The position numbers and the translations under genes are program-made. From a virus, in IMG/VR virus record IMGVR_UViG_3300035670_005106, positions 1 to 20,177 of that record: a DNA stretch of 20,177 nucleotides. One strand, 5' to 3'. The notes beneath the pieces were generated by a model. It was given only the letters and a program-made list of their open reading frames with translations. It had not been told where the DNA came from and did no database searches. Positions 6,636 through 13,694 of the stretch are shown here, piece after piece (positions within the stretch are counted from its first letter, which is position 1; each line of letters begins with the position of its first letter).

Positions 6636-7533
6636 TTATATCTCCAATATTAGCTATTTTTTCTTTCGGTATAATTTCGTGTTTATCATCTGCAAAAAAA
6701 GTTTCAAGACTTCTTGATGAAGTCGGCTCAAACTTCTTTTTCTTTGATGGTCTTTTGACTGGTTCATTCTCAACACTCTCTTCTTTTATCTTACGAAGTG
6801 TTTGATTTGCTGCTATCAATAATAACACAGCAAGTGGATCAAATACAATGATAATAATAAAGATTACCAGTCGGACTGCTTTATCAATTAAATCACGATC
6901 TTGTGTGCCATATACTACCTCAGCAACGTACTTGATAGGTCCCAAGTCTGATTCAGCCTTCTTAACTTCCAGGGATAAAGGAAGCTTTTCTTCTGTAAGT
7001 TTTTGAATCTCTTTTTGAAGCCCTGCATTCTCAGTAGCGATTCTCTGACGGTCTTTCTGTTGGGCTTTGCGTACCTGATTTGCCCTCTCGGCACCCCTCT
7101 CATCTTTCGATCTGCCCATGATTTGATCGACAGCTTCATCATACTGACTAAGGTTCTTGTTGTTCCTCTCAATGGTCGCTTGAATGCTCTTGATCTTCTC
7201 TTCATATATAATTACCTTTTCAACTAATGGTGCTATGCTGGTTGAATGTTCAATGTGTGCTTTTGACAGATAACCGAAAATCCCCATTGAAGTGATTGCC
7301 ATCAACAATACAACAGCAATTAAAAAATACAACTTCATTGCGGAGAATGTTGTCTTCCAATTGTTGTAAAGCCATGATACAGTTACCAGTTTTGATGCTT
7401 CAAGTACAGAACCCATGATGATAATTGGCCAGTAAGAGCCTGGAAATATCTGAGCAAGACCTATCACTGAATAGTATGCTGCGATACCAGACAGTGCAAG
7501 TGCAGTCAACAGTGGTAATATAACCTGTGTCAT
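6622..7533 (-). CDS. Four-TM coiled-coil membrane protein with clamp-binding-like tail
   Basis: 303 aa. Three hydrophobic segments are at about 4-28, 33-57 and 68-90. A long charged coiled coil follows (about 100-197; EEKIKSIQATIERNNKNL, ENAGLQKEIQKLTEEK), then a fourth TM segment (220-243, RLVIFIIIIVFDPLAVLLLI) and a basic, polar tail of 60 residues. With three TMs before it, the coiled coil would be on one side and the tail on the other; the Lys-rich tail (KRPSKKKKFEP) suggests the tail is cytoplasmic. The tail contains SRSLETFFADD, similar to STLEDFFS at the very end of this phage's DNA polymerase. The start overlaps the polymerase stop as ATGA, so it is co-translated with gp43. It may link the replisome to the membrane (inference). 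Possible alternatives are a lysis or superinfection-exclusion protein. Confidence 0.75.
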   Translation of the reverse strand: MTQVILPLLTALALSGIAAYYSVIGLAQIFPGSYWPIIIMGSVLEASKLVTVSWLYNNWKTTFSAMKLYFLIAVVLLMAITSMGIFGYLSKAHIEHSTSIAPLVEKVIIYEEKIKSIQATIERNNKNLSQYDEAVDQIMGRSKDERGAERANQVRKAQQKDRQRIATENAGLQKEIQKLTEEKLPLSLEVKKAESDLGPIKYVAEVVYGTQDRDLIDKAVRLVIFIIIIVFDPLAVLLLIAANQTLRKIKEESVENEPVKRPSKKKKFEPTSSRSLETFFADDKHEIIPKEKIANIGDINERT

Positions 7534-10073
7534 GAGAAAAAGTCTTCAAGTGTAGATTGTTTTTCTGTTTTCCAATCAATGCAATTCAAAATCAATTTGA
7601 TTGGTTCAAGGAAAGTTTTTTCAAACTGTGTATCATAATCAATATATTCTTGTAGATCAAACTCTTTTGGCAATCTTGTAGGGAAAGAAATTACCATATC
7701 TTTGATTGGATTTGGAACCTTTAGATAAGTAAACTTTAGTTTCTCACCTTCTTTTACAAACGGATACTTATTTGTAAGGTTATACTGTTTCAGATAGTGA
7801 TTATAGAGTATTGCACCCTTGACATGAATTGGTGTTCCCTTTTTATATATTGTAACGGAATCAGAATATTCAGACAAACCATTGCATCCACGCGGAAAAG
7901 ATATATCTTCTACAGGTAATGTTTTGAATTCTTCTTTGAAGTCGGCAATAAATTGTTGAACTGTTTCTTCATCTGTATTCACTACCAACTCAATCAGCTT
8001 ATACATCTTGTCACGCACAACTGTAGGTGTTGATGACTTGACCATCTCAAGACCCATGACTTTGAGTTTTGGTTTGGCATACTGAACACCTTCGTTGTTA
8101 TATACATTCAGAATGTATCTCTTCTTTGCAGTCCAGATACCTTTGTCTGAAAGACCCTCACGCTTCATCTGCATCTTCTGTTCATACGCATGAACGTAAT
8201 CAGCAAGTTCTTGATATGACTTGTCAATATATGGCTGAATTTTCTGTTCACACACTCTGTCCATGAACTCAATTGCTTTTGCACCGGGCAAAGTTACTTT
8301 ACCATCAACACCATATACTTTCTTCACAAGAGGACCAAGATTTAGATAGATTGAATCTGTGTCTGAAGCAATCACATAATCACTGTTCGTTTTGAGAACA
8401 TCATTCATATACTGATTGAGTTTGTTTTCAATCCAACGAATTGATAGCTGACCAGTTTGTGTTACAGCAAGAGCAATACGCAAATCATAGAAACGGAAGT
8501 ATTGTGAACCCATGATACCGTAAGCAGAGTTCAATGAAACTTTCTTTGCAAGTTGTAGATTGTTATAACGTGCAATCAGTTTCTCAATTTCTTTTCTCTT
8601 TTTCTTGTCAGTCTCATTCTCATAGTCTTGTTGAGCCTTCAACATCTCTTTCTTGAACTTCTTTCGGTCATCATACATCTCAGACATCATCTTAGGAAGA
8701 AAGCCTTGCTTATCTGTACGAAAGAATTGTCCGTTCGGAGTAATCGTTACATCTTTTAGCACCGATGTATCTACTCTTTTATCAAGCAAATTATCAACAG
8801 AAGCTTCGGATGAAAGCTTACGCATCTCTGGAGAATAATTTGAGTTATCAATCAATGTTTCTGGACTGATATTGTACTGCATGATCAAGTGTGGATATAG
8901 ACTGTTCAAGTCAAACGATGCCACATAATCATGCAAACCAACTTGTGGGTCTTTGACATATGCACCCTCAAAAGCTTCGTTCTTTTTTACGATTCTTCTT
9001 GGCGGTACAACGATTTGTTTATCAAGCAGATAGTTATAGATCAGAGCATCCCACATGCGTGTTTGTGCAAACACATCACCAAAGTTTGATTTGGTATCAT
9101 ATGCAAGAGTGAGTGCAAGTTCAATCAACTTCAACTTATCTTCAAGTGCAAGAACAAGATGAACGTCTTTGATATTGTAATCAATAAACTTCTGATAATC
9201 TAACTTGTATAGTTGATGCAAGTTATCGTACTCATCATACGACAATTTACTTTCATCTAGTTCATTGTTTGCAATCGTTTCAAGTCTGTAGTTCTCAACG
9301 TTCTTGCCACCAGGAGCATACCACTGATATAACTCAAGATAATCAAGTGCAGCAACACCGACAATTTCATATGCAATCTGTTTTTTGCCCTTGAACACCA
9401 TCTCACGATCAGAAATAAGTTCCCAAGGAGAAAGTTTCTTTACATCATCTTCGCCAAGTATACGTTTGAAGCGATTGATAAGATAAGGAACATCAAAGAA
9501 CTTGATATTCCAACCAGTAAGAACGTCAGGGCAATTGCTTGTCCAATCAGCAAGAAACTTTTCACAAAGATCAATTTCATCTTCACATAAAATGTAGTCA
9601 ACATCATCACGATTATTTTCATAAGTTCCACAACCATAAACTGTAGTGCCACCATTTAATTGATGTATGCCAATTGCAGTGATTGGCTCTGTTGCTTTGT
9701 ATGGATCAGGAAATCCATTGTCAGAACCGACCTCAATGTCTATGAAAGCAATAGAGAGATCAGAAATATCCCAATCAATGTTACCTCTAAAATTGTCAGC
9801 AATAAAGGCGTATTCATACCTTGTATTGCCAAAGATTTGAAAGTTTGAAACATCTTCATAACGTTTGACAAAATCACGTGCCTCCCTAATAGTATCAAAG
9901 GTCATTGGTTCTAATGGCTCATTGAATAATGAATTCCATTTAGAAGATTTATTAGACTTCAAAAACAAAGTCGGAGAGTATTTGACTTTTGCCTTTACTC
10001 TCCGTCCGTTGTTTACTCCACGAAACAATATATTATTGTTGTGAACGCATACGTTTGTGTAATACTTTGACAT
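7530..10073 (-). CDS. gp43: DNA polymerase, family B, T4 gp43 type
   Basis: 847 aa (T4 gp43 is 898). It is the replicative polymerase with 3'-5' proofreading. Exonuclease motifs are complete: Exo I D112-I-E114 (IAFIDIEVG), Exo II N189 to D194 (GWNIKFFDVPY), Exo III Y299 to D303 (YNIKDVH). Polymerase motifs are motif A FDLNSLYPH (D388), motif B KKVSLNSAYGIMGSQ (about 510-524) and motif C ASDTDSIY (D571, D573). The C-terminus STLEDFFS is the expected sliding-clamp peptide (T4 SLDFLFG type). The start overlaps the preceding gene as TAATG, and the stop overlaps the membrane-protein gene as ATGA. All catalytic residues are intact and no intein or intron is seen. Confidence 0.98.
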   Translation of the reverse strand: MSKYYTNVCVHNNNILFRGVNNGRRVKAKVKYSPTLFLKSNKSSKWNSLFNEPLEPMTFDTIREARDFVKRYEDVSNFQIFGNTRYEYAFIADNFRGNIDWDISDLSIAFIDIEVGSDNGFPDPYKATEPITAIGIHQLNGGTTVYGCGTYENNRDDVDYILCEDEIDLCEKFLADWTSNCPDVLTGWNIKFFDVPYLINRFKRILGEDDVKKLSPWELISDREMVFKGKKQIAYEIVGVAALDYLELYQWYAPGGKNVENYRLETIANNELDESKLSYDEYDNLHQLYKLDYQKFIDYNIKDVHLVLALEDKLKLIELALTLAYDTKSNFGDVFAQTRMWDALIYNYLLDKQIVVPPRRIVKKNEAFEGAYVKDPQVGLHDYVASFDLNSLYPHLIMQYNISPETLIDNSNYSPEMRKLSSEASVDNLLDKRVDTSVLKDVTITPNGQFFRTDKQGFLPKMMSEMYDDRKKFKKEMLKAQQDYENETDKKKRKEIEKLIARYNNLQLAKKVSLNSAYGIMGSQYFRFYDLRIALAVTQTGQLSIRWIENKLNQYMNDVLKTNSDYVIASDTDSIYLNLGPLVKKVYGVDGKVTLPGAKAIEFMDRVCEQKIQPYIDKSYQELADYVHAYEQKMQMKREGLSDKGIWTAKKRYILNVYNNEGVQYAKPKLKVMGLEMVKSSTPTVVRDKMYKLIELVVNTDEETVQQFIADFKEEFKTLPVEDISFPRGCNGLSEYSDSVTIYKKGTPIHVKGAILYNHYLKQYNLTNKYPFVKEGEKLKFTYLKVPNPIKDMVISFPTRLPKEFDLQEYIDYDTQFEKTFLEPIKLILNCIDWKTEKQSTLEDFFS

Positions 10074-10381
10074 TACAACTTTAGTCCTGCTGGTGCAATT
10101 TCAATTTTGCTGAACATGCGCCGATAGTTTTCTAGCAAGTCTGCAACAGGCGTATTGATTGTCAACATATCAGCACGTTCAATACGAATGCCCTTATCAA
10201 ACTCTTCAACAAAAGCAAGATATGGTGCAAAGCCCACACCACCAGGATCATTTGCTGAACGTGGTGGTACAGAAATTATTTGTACAGGATTTTTGATGAA
10301 GTAAATTTCACTATTACCTTCATCCATAATCTCACCAATGATTGTTTGATGAGTTTTAAAAGTGATGCATTTAATTGTCAT
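10073..10381 (-). CDS. Conserved phage protein upstream of gp43, possible small beta-barrel
   Basis: 102 aa. The first 50 residues alternate short beta strands (TIKCITFKTHQTIIGEIMDEG, IYFIKNPVQIISVPPR), a pattern compatible with an Sm-like or similar small barrel. The conserved-looking VGFAPYLAFVEE and a C-terminal helix (ADLLENYRRMFSKIEIAP) follow. Proteins with KNPxQxxxVPPR and GFAPY recur in T4-like aquatic phages near gene 43 and regA, in my recollection, with no assigned role. It is coupled on both sides (ATGA upstream, TAATG into gp43), suggesting stoichiometric expression with the polymerase. RNA binding is speculative. Confidence 0.7.
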   Translation of the reverse strand: MTIKCITFKTHQTIIGEIMDEGNSEIYFIKNPVQIISVPPRSANDPGGVGFAPYLAFVEEFDKGIRIERADMLTINTPVADLLENYRRMFSKIEIAPAGLKL

Positions 10382-10608
10382 ACTGTTACTCCAGTTGTAG
10401 TTTCAAGAACATCAAGTGTTACCCATTTTTTAGGAAACAACATTTCGCGTCCACGAAAATCCTCAATGTTATAAGTTGGGTCATCAACAAGACCAATAAG
10501 TTCAACTTTATTGTCAAACTCTCTCAATGCAAGGTCATACTTGTAAGCTTTAGGAAGTTTTGAATTAGCTTCAGCAAGTTGCTTTGCGACTTTAGCGATA
10601 ATACTCAT
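10378..10608 (-). CDS. Small conserved phage protein of unknown function
   Basis: 76 aa, cytoplasmic. The N-terminal amphipathic helix (MSIIAKVAKQLAEANSKL) is followed by a beta-rich region (YDLALREFDNKVELIGLVDDPTYN) and a hydrophobic end (KKWVTLDVLETTTGVTV). The start has one of the strongest Shine-Dalgarno sequences in the window (AAAGGAGAG), so it is probably highly translated. It lies 15 nt after the dCMP deaminase gene and overlaps the next gene as ATGA, leading into the polymerase operon. I do not recognise a family. Confidence 0.68.
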   Translation of the reverse strand: MSIIAKVAKQLAEANSKLPKAYKYDLALREFDNKVELIGLVDDPTYNIEDFRGREMLFPKKWVTLDVLETTTGVTV

Positions 10609-10623
10609 AACGCTCTCCTTTTA

Positions 10624-11115
10624 TTATTGAACTTGAACTACTTCTATTTTACACTTAGTTAAAAATTCTATGCCAGTTGTTTCACGATAGCTGTGTTTGT
10701 AATAAACCTCCTTTATTCCTGCTTGATATATTATTTTGGCACAATCTAAGCATGGTGCGTGTGTAACAAATAAACTAGCACCGTCACTTGAATTTGTTGA
10801 CCGAGCAATCTTTGCCAGACAGTTTGTCTCTGCATGGAGAACTTCTGGTTTTGATTTCGTTTTTATCCAACCATGTGCAACTTTTGTGTATTGTAGTTTT
10901 TCTAAATCTATAGGTTTCAGATCAGTCTCATCATCTGAAACAAAGAAAACTTCTTCACACTCATTTGTCCAACCACTCGGCATACCGTTGTAACCAATAC
11001 CGATAATTGTGTTATCTTTTACCGCAACGCAGCCAACGTGAAGGCGTGTTGCCGTAGAAAGTTCAGCATATACTTCTGCTGCTTTCATATGGGCTTGTAT
11101 AAATTTTTCTTTCAT
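10624..11115 (-). CDS. cd: Deoxycytidylate (dCMP) deaminase
   Basis: 163 aa. It converts dCMP to dUMP, feeding thymidylate synthesis. The zinc site is complete: H94-A-E96 (EVLHAETNC) and P-C122-L-D-C125 (APCLDCAKI). The N-terminal core RLHVGCVAVKDNTIIGIGYNGMPSG is typical of dCMP deaminases of phages, as in T4 cd (193 aa). The start at 1111x (ATG 11113-11115) overlaps the preceding glycosyltransferase stop as ATGA and has no Shine-Dalgarno. A sigma70-like promoter (TTGACT-N17-TATAAT) lies so close that the mRNA would begin at or near the ATG, so it may be translated leaderless or by coupling. A deaminase fits the other nucleotide and replication genes around it. Confidence 0.96.
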   Translation of the reverse strand: MKEKFIQAHMKAAEVYAELSTATRLHVGCVAVKDNTIIGIGYNGMPSGWTNECEEVFFVSDDETDLKPIDLEKLQYTKVAHGWIKTKSKPEVLHAETNCLAKIARSTNSSDGASLFVTHAPCLDCAKIIYQAGIKEVYYKHSYRETTGIEFLTKCKIEVVQVQ

Positions 11116-11936
11116 TCTAATATTATAAGTGGAACATGCAAAGAAGTCAAGCCATTAGCATGTAAAAAGAAAGGAAAAAATCTTTCACCTAAAAAGCCTG
11201 GATATCTCCACGGTAAAGGTTCAGATGTTGTTTGTTGTGTTGGATATGGATTACTGGTATTTTTCCAAATATATTCCATCAGTTCAAAATATTCACTAGC
11301 ATATTTTTTGAATGCTTGTTTACGCATGATATAACAAGTTTCAAAATTGATGACATTAGTTTTGAACCAATCAACGTGCTTTCGGTAGTCTGGAAATAAT
11401 TCTATAATGCCAGTTAAGAATAAATTCCAATACTCTTGTTGTTGTGATTGAAGATACTGTTCTTCAATTGAGCATGATAATACCGTGTGTTTGTTTGTAA
11501 TGACATCTACATTTTCAAGATACTGTAACGCTTTTTCTTTTTGTACTTCAGACGATAAGAAATCTGCGCTCTCTTGCGTAGGACTCATTGACGCTTTAGT
11601 TACATGCGCCACATCAAACTTTTCACTGCCGTCAATCATAAGGTATCTACGATAGGTTGTGCAGCCAATAAAATCTGTTTGACAATTTTTCCACAACCAA
11701 TATTCTGATGCTTGTTGTCCCATCGCACGAAGAAAATCATGCTCAGTTACACCTTTATAATAATGCTTGTATTCTATAACACCGCCTGGTGTTACATTAA
11801 TGAATTTGCCGTTGTCTGATGGAGGATGCCATTCATATGGACCAGTACCGCCAGCATAGCCAGCTTTTATCCATGAAGAAGCGTGATTGAAAGGAAAGTC
11901 TCTATGAAAGTGACTCAATACAAAAATGTCGTTCAT
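11112..11936 (-). CDS. DUF4422-type glycosyltransferase-like protein
   Basis: 274 aa. Three signature segments match DUF4422 capsular-polysaccharide proteins: SEYWLWKNCQTDFIGCTTYRR (the E-W-WKN..IG..HYRR block), a central region with FETCYIMRKQAF, and a C-terminal GFLGERFFPFFLHANGL. These are thought to be GT-A-like glycosyltransferases that act on cell-surface polysaccharides. The gene starts only 12 nt after the T-run of a terminator that ends the hsp20 transcript, and it overlaps the dCMP deaminase as ATGA. It has no clear Shine-Dalgarno (a weak GGAT). It interrupts what is otherwise a nucleotide/replication cluster, so it is probably an accessory insertion. The family call is fairly confident; the substrate is unknown. 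Confidence 0.78.
   Translation of the reverse strand: MNDIFVLSHFHRDFPFNHASSWIKAGYAGGTGPYEWHPPSDNGKFINVTPGGVIEYKHYYKGVTEHDFLRAMGQQASEYWLWKNCQTDFIGCTTYRRYLMIDGSEKFDVAHVTKASMSPTQESADFLSSEVQKEKALQYLENVDVITNKHTVLSCSIEEQYLQSQQQEYWNLFLTGIIELFPDYRKHVDWFKTNVINFETCYIMRKQAFKKYASEYFELMEYIWKNTSNPYPTQQTTSEPLPWRYPGFLGERFFPFFLHANGLTSLHVPLIILE
11122..11150 (-). promoter_or_regulatory. cd: Sigma70-like promoter abutting the dCMP deaminase start
   Basis: The minus strand reads TTGACT (11150-11145), 17 bp, then TATAAT (11127-11122). -35 is 5/6 and -10 is perfect. Only six bases separate the -10 box from the deaminase ATG (11115), so the transcript would start at or next to the ATG. It lies inside the 3' end of the DUF4422-like gene. 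Confidence 0.5.
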
Positions 11937-11948
11937 GATTTAAAATCC

Positions 11949-11972
11949 AAAAAGTGGGGCGCAAGCCCCACT
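11949..11972 (-). terminator. Intrinsic terminator after hsp20
   Basis: On the minus strand AGTGGGGC, a TTGC loop and GCCCCACT form a perfect 8-bp GC-rich stem followed by five T. It begins three bases after the hsp20 stop. The next gene (DUF4422-like) starts 12 nt later. Confidence 0.88.
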
Positions 11973-11975
11973 GTA

Positions 11976-12461
11976 TTACGCTGCTTTCTTGTCTTCTTGT
12001 AGAAGTTGAGGATCAAAGAATTTCAGTTCATTACCAATTTCAATACGTTTTGGTTTCTGATGTTCTGGAATAATATTGATAAGACCCACACGCAGAATAC
12101 CATCTTTGAGTTCCGAACTGTGTACTTCAATAGTGTCAGCAACAGTAATTGTTTTAGTGAAATTACGTGCAGCAATACCTCTATGAAGATATGTCGCTTG
12201 TCCCATCTCATCTTCTTCTTTGACACCTTTGATTACCAAAGTATTTTTTTCTCTAGTAATTTCAATGTCATCTTTGCTGAAGCCTGCAACCGCAAGTTCA
12301 ACAATGTAGCGATTCTCATCTACTCTGATAATATTGTGATATGGAAATGTATTCACATTTTGCTGTGCTGGTGTAGCAGCAAGCAATCTTTCAATATCAT
12401 CAAAGAAACGATCAAAGCCTAAAGTTTGATGTAGTAGTGGACTAATACGAGTGATAGTCAT
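11976..12461 (-). CDS. hsp20: Small heat shock protein Hsp20 (alpha-crystallin domain)
   Basis: 161 aa. The ORF opens seven codons earlier, but the ATG at 12461 has a strong AAGGAGAAA Shine-Dalgarno and gives an IbpA-like start (MTITRISPLLHQTLGFDRFFDDI). The alpha-crystallin domain spans about 42-132: YHNIIRVDENRYIVELAVAGFSKDDIEI, LVIKGVKEE, HRGIAARNFTKTITVADTIEV, and the signature LKDGILRVGL. The C-terminal I-x-I anchor is IEI (140-142). It is an ATP-independent holdase, common in T4-like aquatic phages and suggested to aid capsid assembly or protein folding. A terminator follows its stop codon directly, so it ends a transcript. Confidence 0.96.
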   Translation of the reverse strand: MTITRISPLLHQTLGFDRFFDDIERLLAATPAQQNVNTFPYHNIIRVDENRYIVELAVAGFSKDDIEITREKNTLVIKGVKEEDEMGQATYLHRGIAARNFTKTITVADTIEVHSSELKDGILRVGLINIIPEHQKPKRIEIGNELKFFDPQLLQEDKKAA

Positions 12462-12491
12462 AGTTTTCTCCTTATTAAGCAAGTTAAATTA

Positions 12492-12512
12492 CGTGACCCC
12501 GAAGGCATCACG
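12492..12512 (-). terminator. UUCG-loop hairpin after the small gene downstream of regA
   Basis: The minus strand has CGTGATGCC-TTCG-GGGTCACG, a stem of eight pairs with one bulged G, closed by the very stable C(UUCG)G tetraloop common in T4 terminators. It lies two bases after the stop at 12515. The following T-run is weak (TAATTTAA), so it may be a partial terminator or an mRNA 3' stabiliser. Confidence 0.55.
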
Positions 12513-12514
12513 AC

Positions 12515-12697
12515 TTACTTGACAACTGTAAATGCTGTACGGTTGACAAGATAAGTTCGGTTAGGATTTGACGATTGAAACACACGAACAAACTCATTGT
12601 TTCCTTCGCGGATTACATCGTCATAATCCCTAGTATACACTTCTTCTTTGGTATACTTATTAATTAGTTTCACAGGATTTGCTTTCACTTTATTCAT
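12515..12697 (-). CDS. Small conserved phage protein downstream of regA
   Basis: 60 aa, basic, beta-rich. It reads like a compact small fold: VKLINKYTKEEVYTRDYDD, then FVRVFQSSNPNRTYLVNRTAFTVVK. Small proteins ending YLVNRxAFxVV recur in T4-like phages, as far as I recall, without known function. The start has an AAGGA Shine-Dalgarno. It follows regA by 12 nt and is followed two bases after its stop by a UUCG-loop hairpin, so it is the last gene of the clamp-loader/regA transcript. Confidence 0.7.
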   Translation of the reverse strand: MNKVKANPVKLINKYTKEEVYTRDYDDVIREGNNEFVRVFQSSNPNRTYLVNRTAFTVVK

Positions 12698-12709
12698 AAT
12701 GAAATGTCC

Positions 12710-13114
12710 TTATTCGGCTCTGCCTTTTTTACCTATATTATATTTAGCAATAAGTTCCCAATCGTCTTTTTCTTTGAAAGAAATAATTTTAATTTGATGA
12801 ATGGGTGCCATATTTTCTCTTAGTATATCATAGTTTACAATTTTTAGTAAACCCCATTCTTCAAGTAAATTGGCAATTGCGTTACGCCTTTGTATATCGT
12901 TTTCGGTAATAGTTGAGAGTTTGCCGTCTAGTGCAAATAATTCTTTAAAATGAACTATGTAATACTTGCCCTGCTTGTGTAGAATATGGCAAGACTGATA
13001 TAATACCTTTTCTTTTCTACTTGATACGCCAATACGTGTTAAAGTTTCACGTACTTTTAAGAAATCATCCTCGTGCTTTAGGGTGACTTCAACAAACTTA
13101 GATAGATCAACCAT
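12710..13114 (-). CDS. regA: RegA translational repressor
   Basis: 134 aa (T4 RegA is 122). The core is clearly homologous: DFLKVRETLTRIGVSSRKEKVLYQSCHIL, then KYYIVHFKELFALDG and RRNAIANLLEEWGLLKIV, ending IKIISFKEKDDWELIAKYNIGKK. RegA binds AU-rich ribosome-binding sites of early mRNAs, including its own and those of gp44, gp45 and gp62, and shuts off their translation. The start is preceded by AGGAAAATGAT, an A/U-rich ribosome site that could be an autoregulatory target. The upstream gp62-tail fragment ends one base before the regA start (TGATATG), so the two are coupled. This is the expected ancestral neighbour of gp62. Confidence 0.97.
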   Translation of the reverse strand: MVDLSKFVEVTLKHEDDFLKVRETLTRIGVSSRKEKVLYQSCHILHKQGKYYIVHFKELFALDGKLSTITENDIQRRNAIANLLEEWGLLKIVNYDILRENMAPIHQIKIISFKEKDDWELIAKYNIGKKGRAE

Positions 13115-13115
13115 A

Positions 13116-13331
13116 TCATTTTCCTAATCCACCTTTATAGGTTTCTTCTTTTAGTTTTTGGATTTGTTCTTTGCTAAGTAGGCGCAAGGCTTCTCTTGCT
13201 TTGGAGTCGGACAGGCCAAAGGCCAGCTTGATACATTCCAAATCATCGTTTTTTTCTGCTTTTGCCCACTTCGCAAATGGTCTTTTCATAGACCTTACGG
13301 TATTTAGTCTTTCAATGTTTTCATGAACCAT
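13116..13331 (-). CDS. Duplicated C-terminal fragment of clamp loader gp62
   Basis: 71 aa. From residue 11 on it is a near copy of the last 60 residues of gp62: VRSMKRPFAKWAKAEKN and SKAREALRLLSKEQIQ are identical in both. DNA identity is about 90% over 161 bp (13141-13301 versus 13726-13886), without gaps, and many differences are silent. The first ten residues (MVHENIERLN) overlap the end of the HNH gene and have no gp62 counterpart. There is no good Shine-Dalgarno at 13331; an internal ATG at 13289 has TAAGG just upstream and may be the real start. It is probably the displaced original 3' end of gp62, since it still abuts regA. It may be a non-functional remnant or a free C-terminal peptide; the frame is intact. 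Confidence 0.72.
   Translation of the reverse strand: MVHENIERLNTVRSMKRPFAKWAKAEKNDDLECIKLAFGLSDSKAREALRLLSKEQIQKLKEETYKGGLGK
13141..13301 (-). repeat. gp62 3' repeat, copy A (in fragment before regA)
   Basis: 161 bp that align without gaps to 13726-13886, offset 585 bp. By eye there are about 16 mismatches, about 90% identity, with one perfect run of more than 40 bases. It ends three bases from the HNH stop codon. Confidence 0.9.
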
Positions 13332-13666
13332 AGTAATTTTTCTATATCGTCAACACTACAATCGTTTTTCATTTTATTTGCTTTGAAAGATATGACTTGT
13401 ATATTTCCCTTCACATATCCTTTTTTGGGATCTATCCTATCTAATGATGGAGATTTATCTGATGGTCCTTTTCCTTTTCCTACTTCAAATTTGAAGCCAA
13501 AAACTGGACAAACATCAGGTATGTCAATGTCTTCTTTCAAAATATTGAACTCTACACCATTTTTTTCTGATCTTTTTTTTGCTCTCCACCACATACATTT
13601 TACGTAATATGTAGATATGTCTTTATATTCTTTTCTTTCTCTTTCATTAGTATTAGCGTTTCTCAT
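13304..13666 (-). CDS. HNH family homing endonuclease-like protein
   Basis: 120 aa from the ATG at 13666, chosen over the longer ORF start (13720, inside gp62) because a GGAGAA Shine-Dalgarno lies at the right distance. The core follows phage HNH nucleases of the DRIDP type: DVCPVFGFKFEVGKG (C53), SPSLDRIDPKKGYVKGN (D76-R-I-D, G83-Y-V, G87-N), then ISFKANKMKND (N97, K98). These supply the ββα-metal fold. The first cysteine is kept, while a second CxxC Cys is replaced by Phe. It lies exactly between two copies of the gp62 3' end, stopping two bases short of one of them, as a free-standing mobile gene would. Confidence 0.82.
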   Translation of the reverse strand: MRNANTNERERKEYKDISTYYVKCMWWRAKKRSEKNGVEFNILKEDIDIPDVCPVFGFKFEVGKGKGPSDKSPSLDRIDPKKGYVKGNIQVISFKANKMKNDCSVDDIEKLLWFMKTLKD

Positions 13667-13694
13667 ATTATTCTCCAGTGAGTATTTGCTAATA

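Noticed and set aside
9440-9655. 71-aa minus-strand frame inside gp43
   Set aside because: Out-of-frame shadow of the polymerase, which has a continuous 847-codon frame with all motifs.
12006-12422. 138-aa plus-strand frame opposite hsp20
   Set aside because: It is a shadow of the alpha-crystallin coding sequence; every supported gene is on the other strand.
12461-12490. MotA-box-like TTGCTTAA upstream of hsp20
   Set aside because: The -10 position would fall on the hsp20 start codon, and the sequence around it is better explained by the AAGGAGAAA ribosome site.
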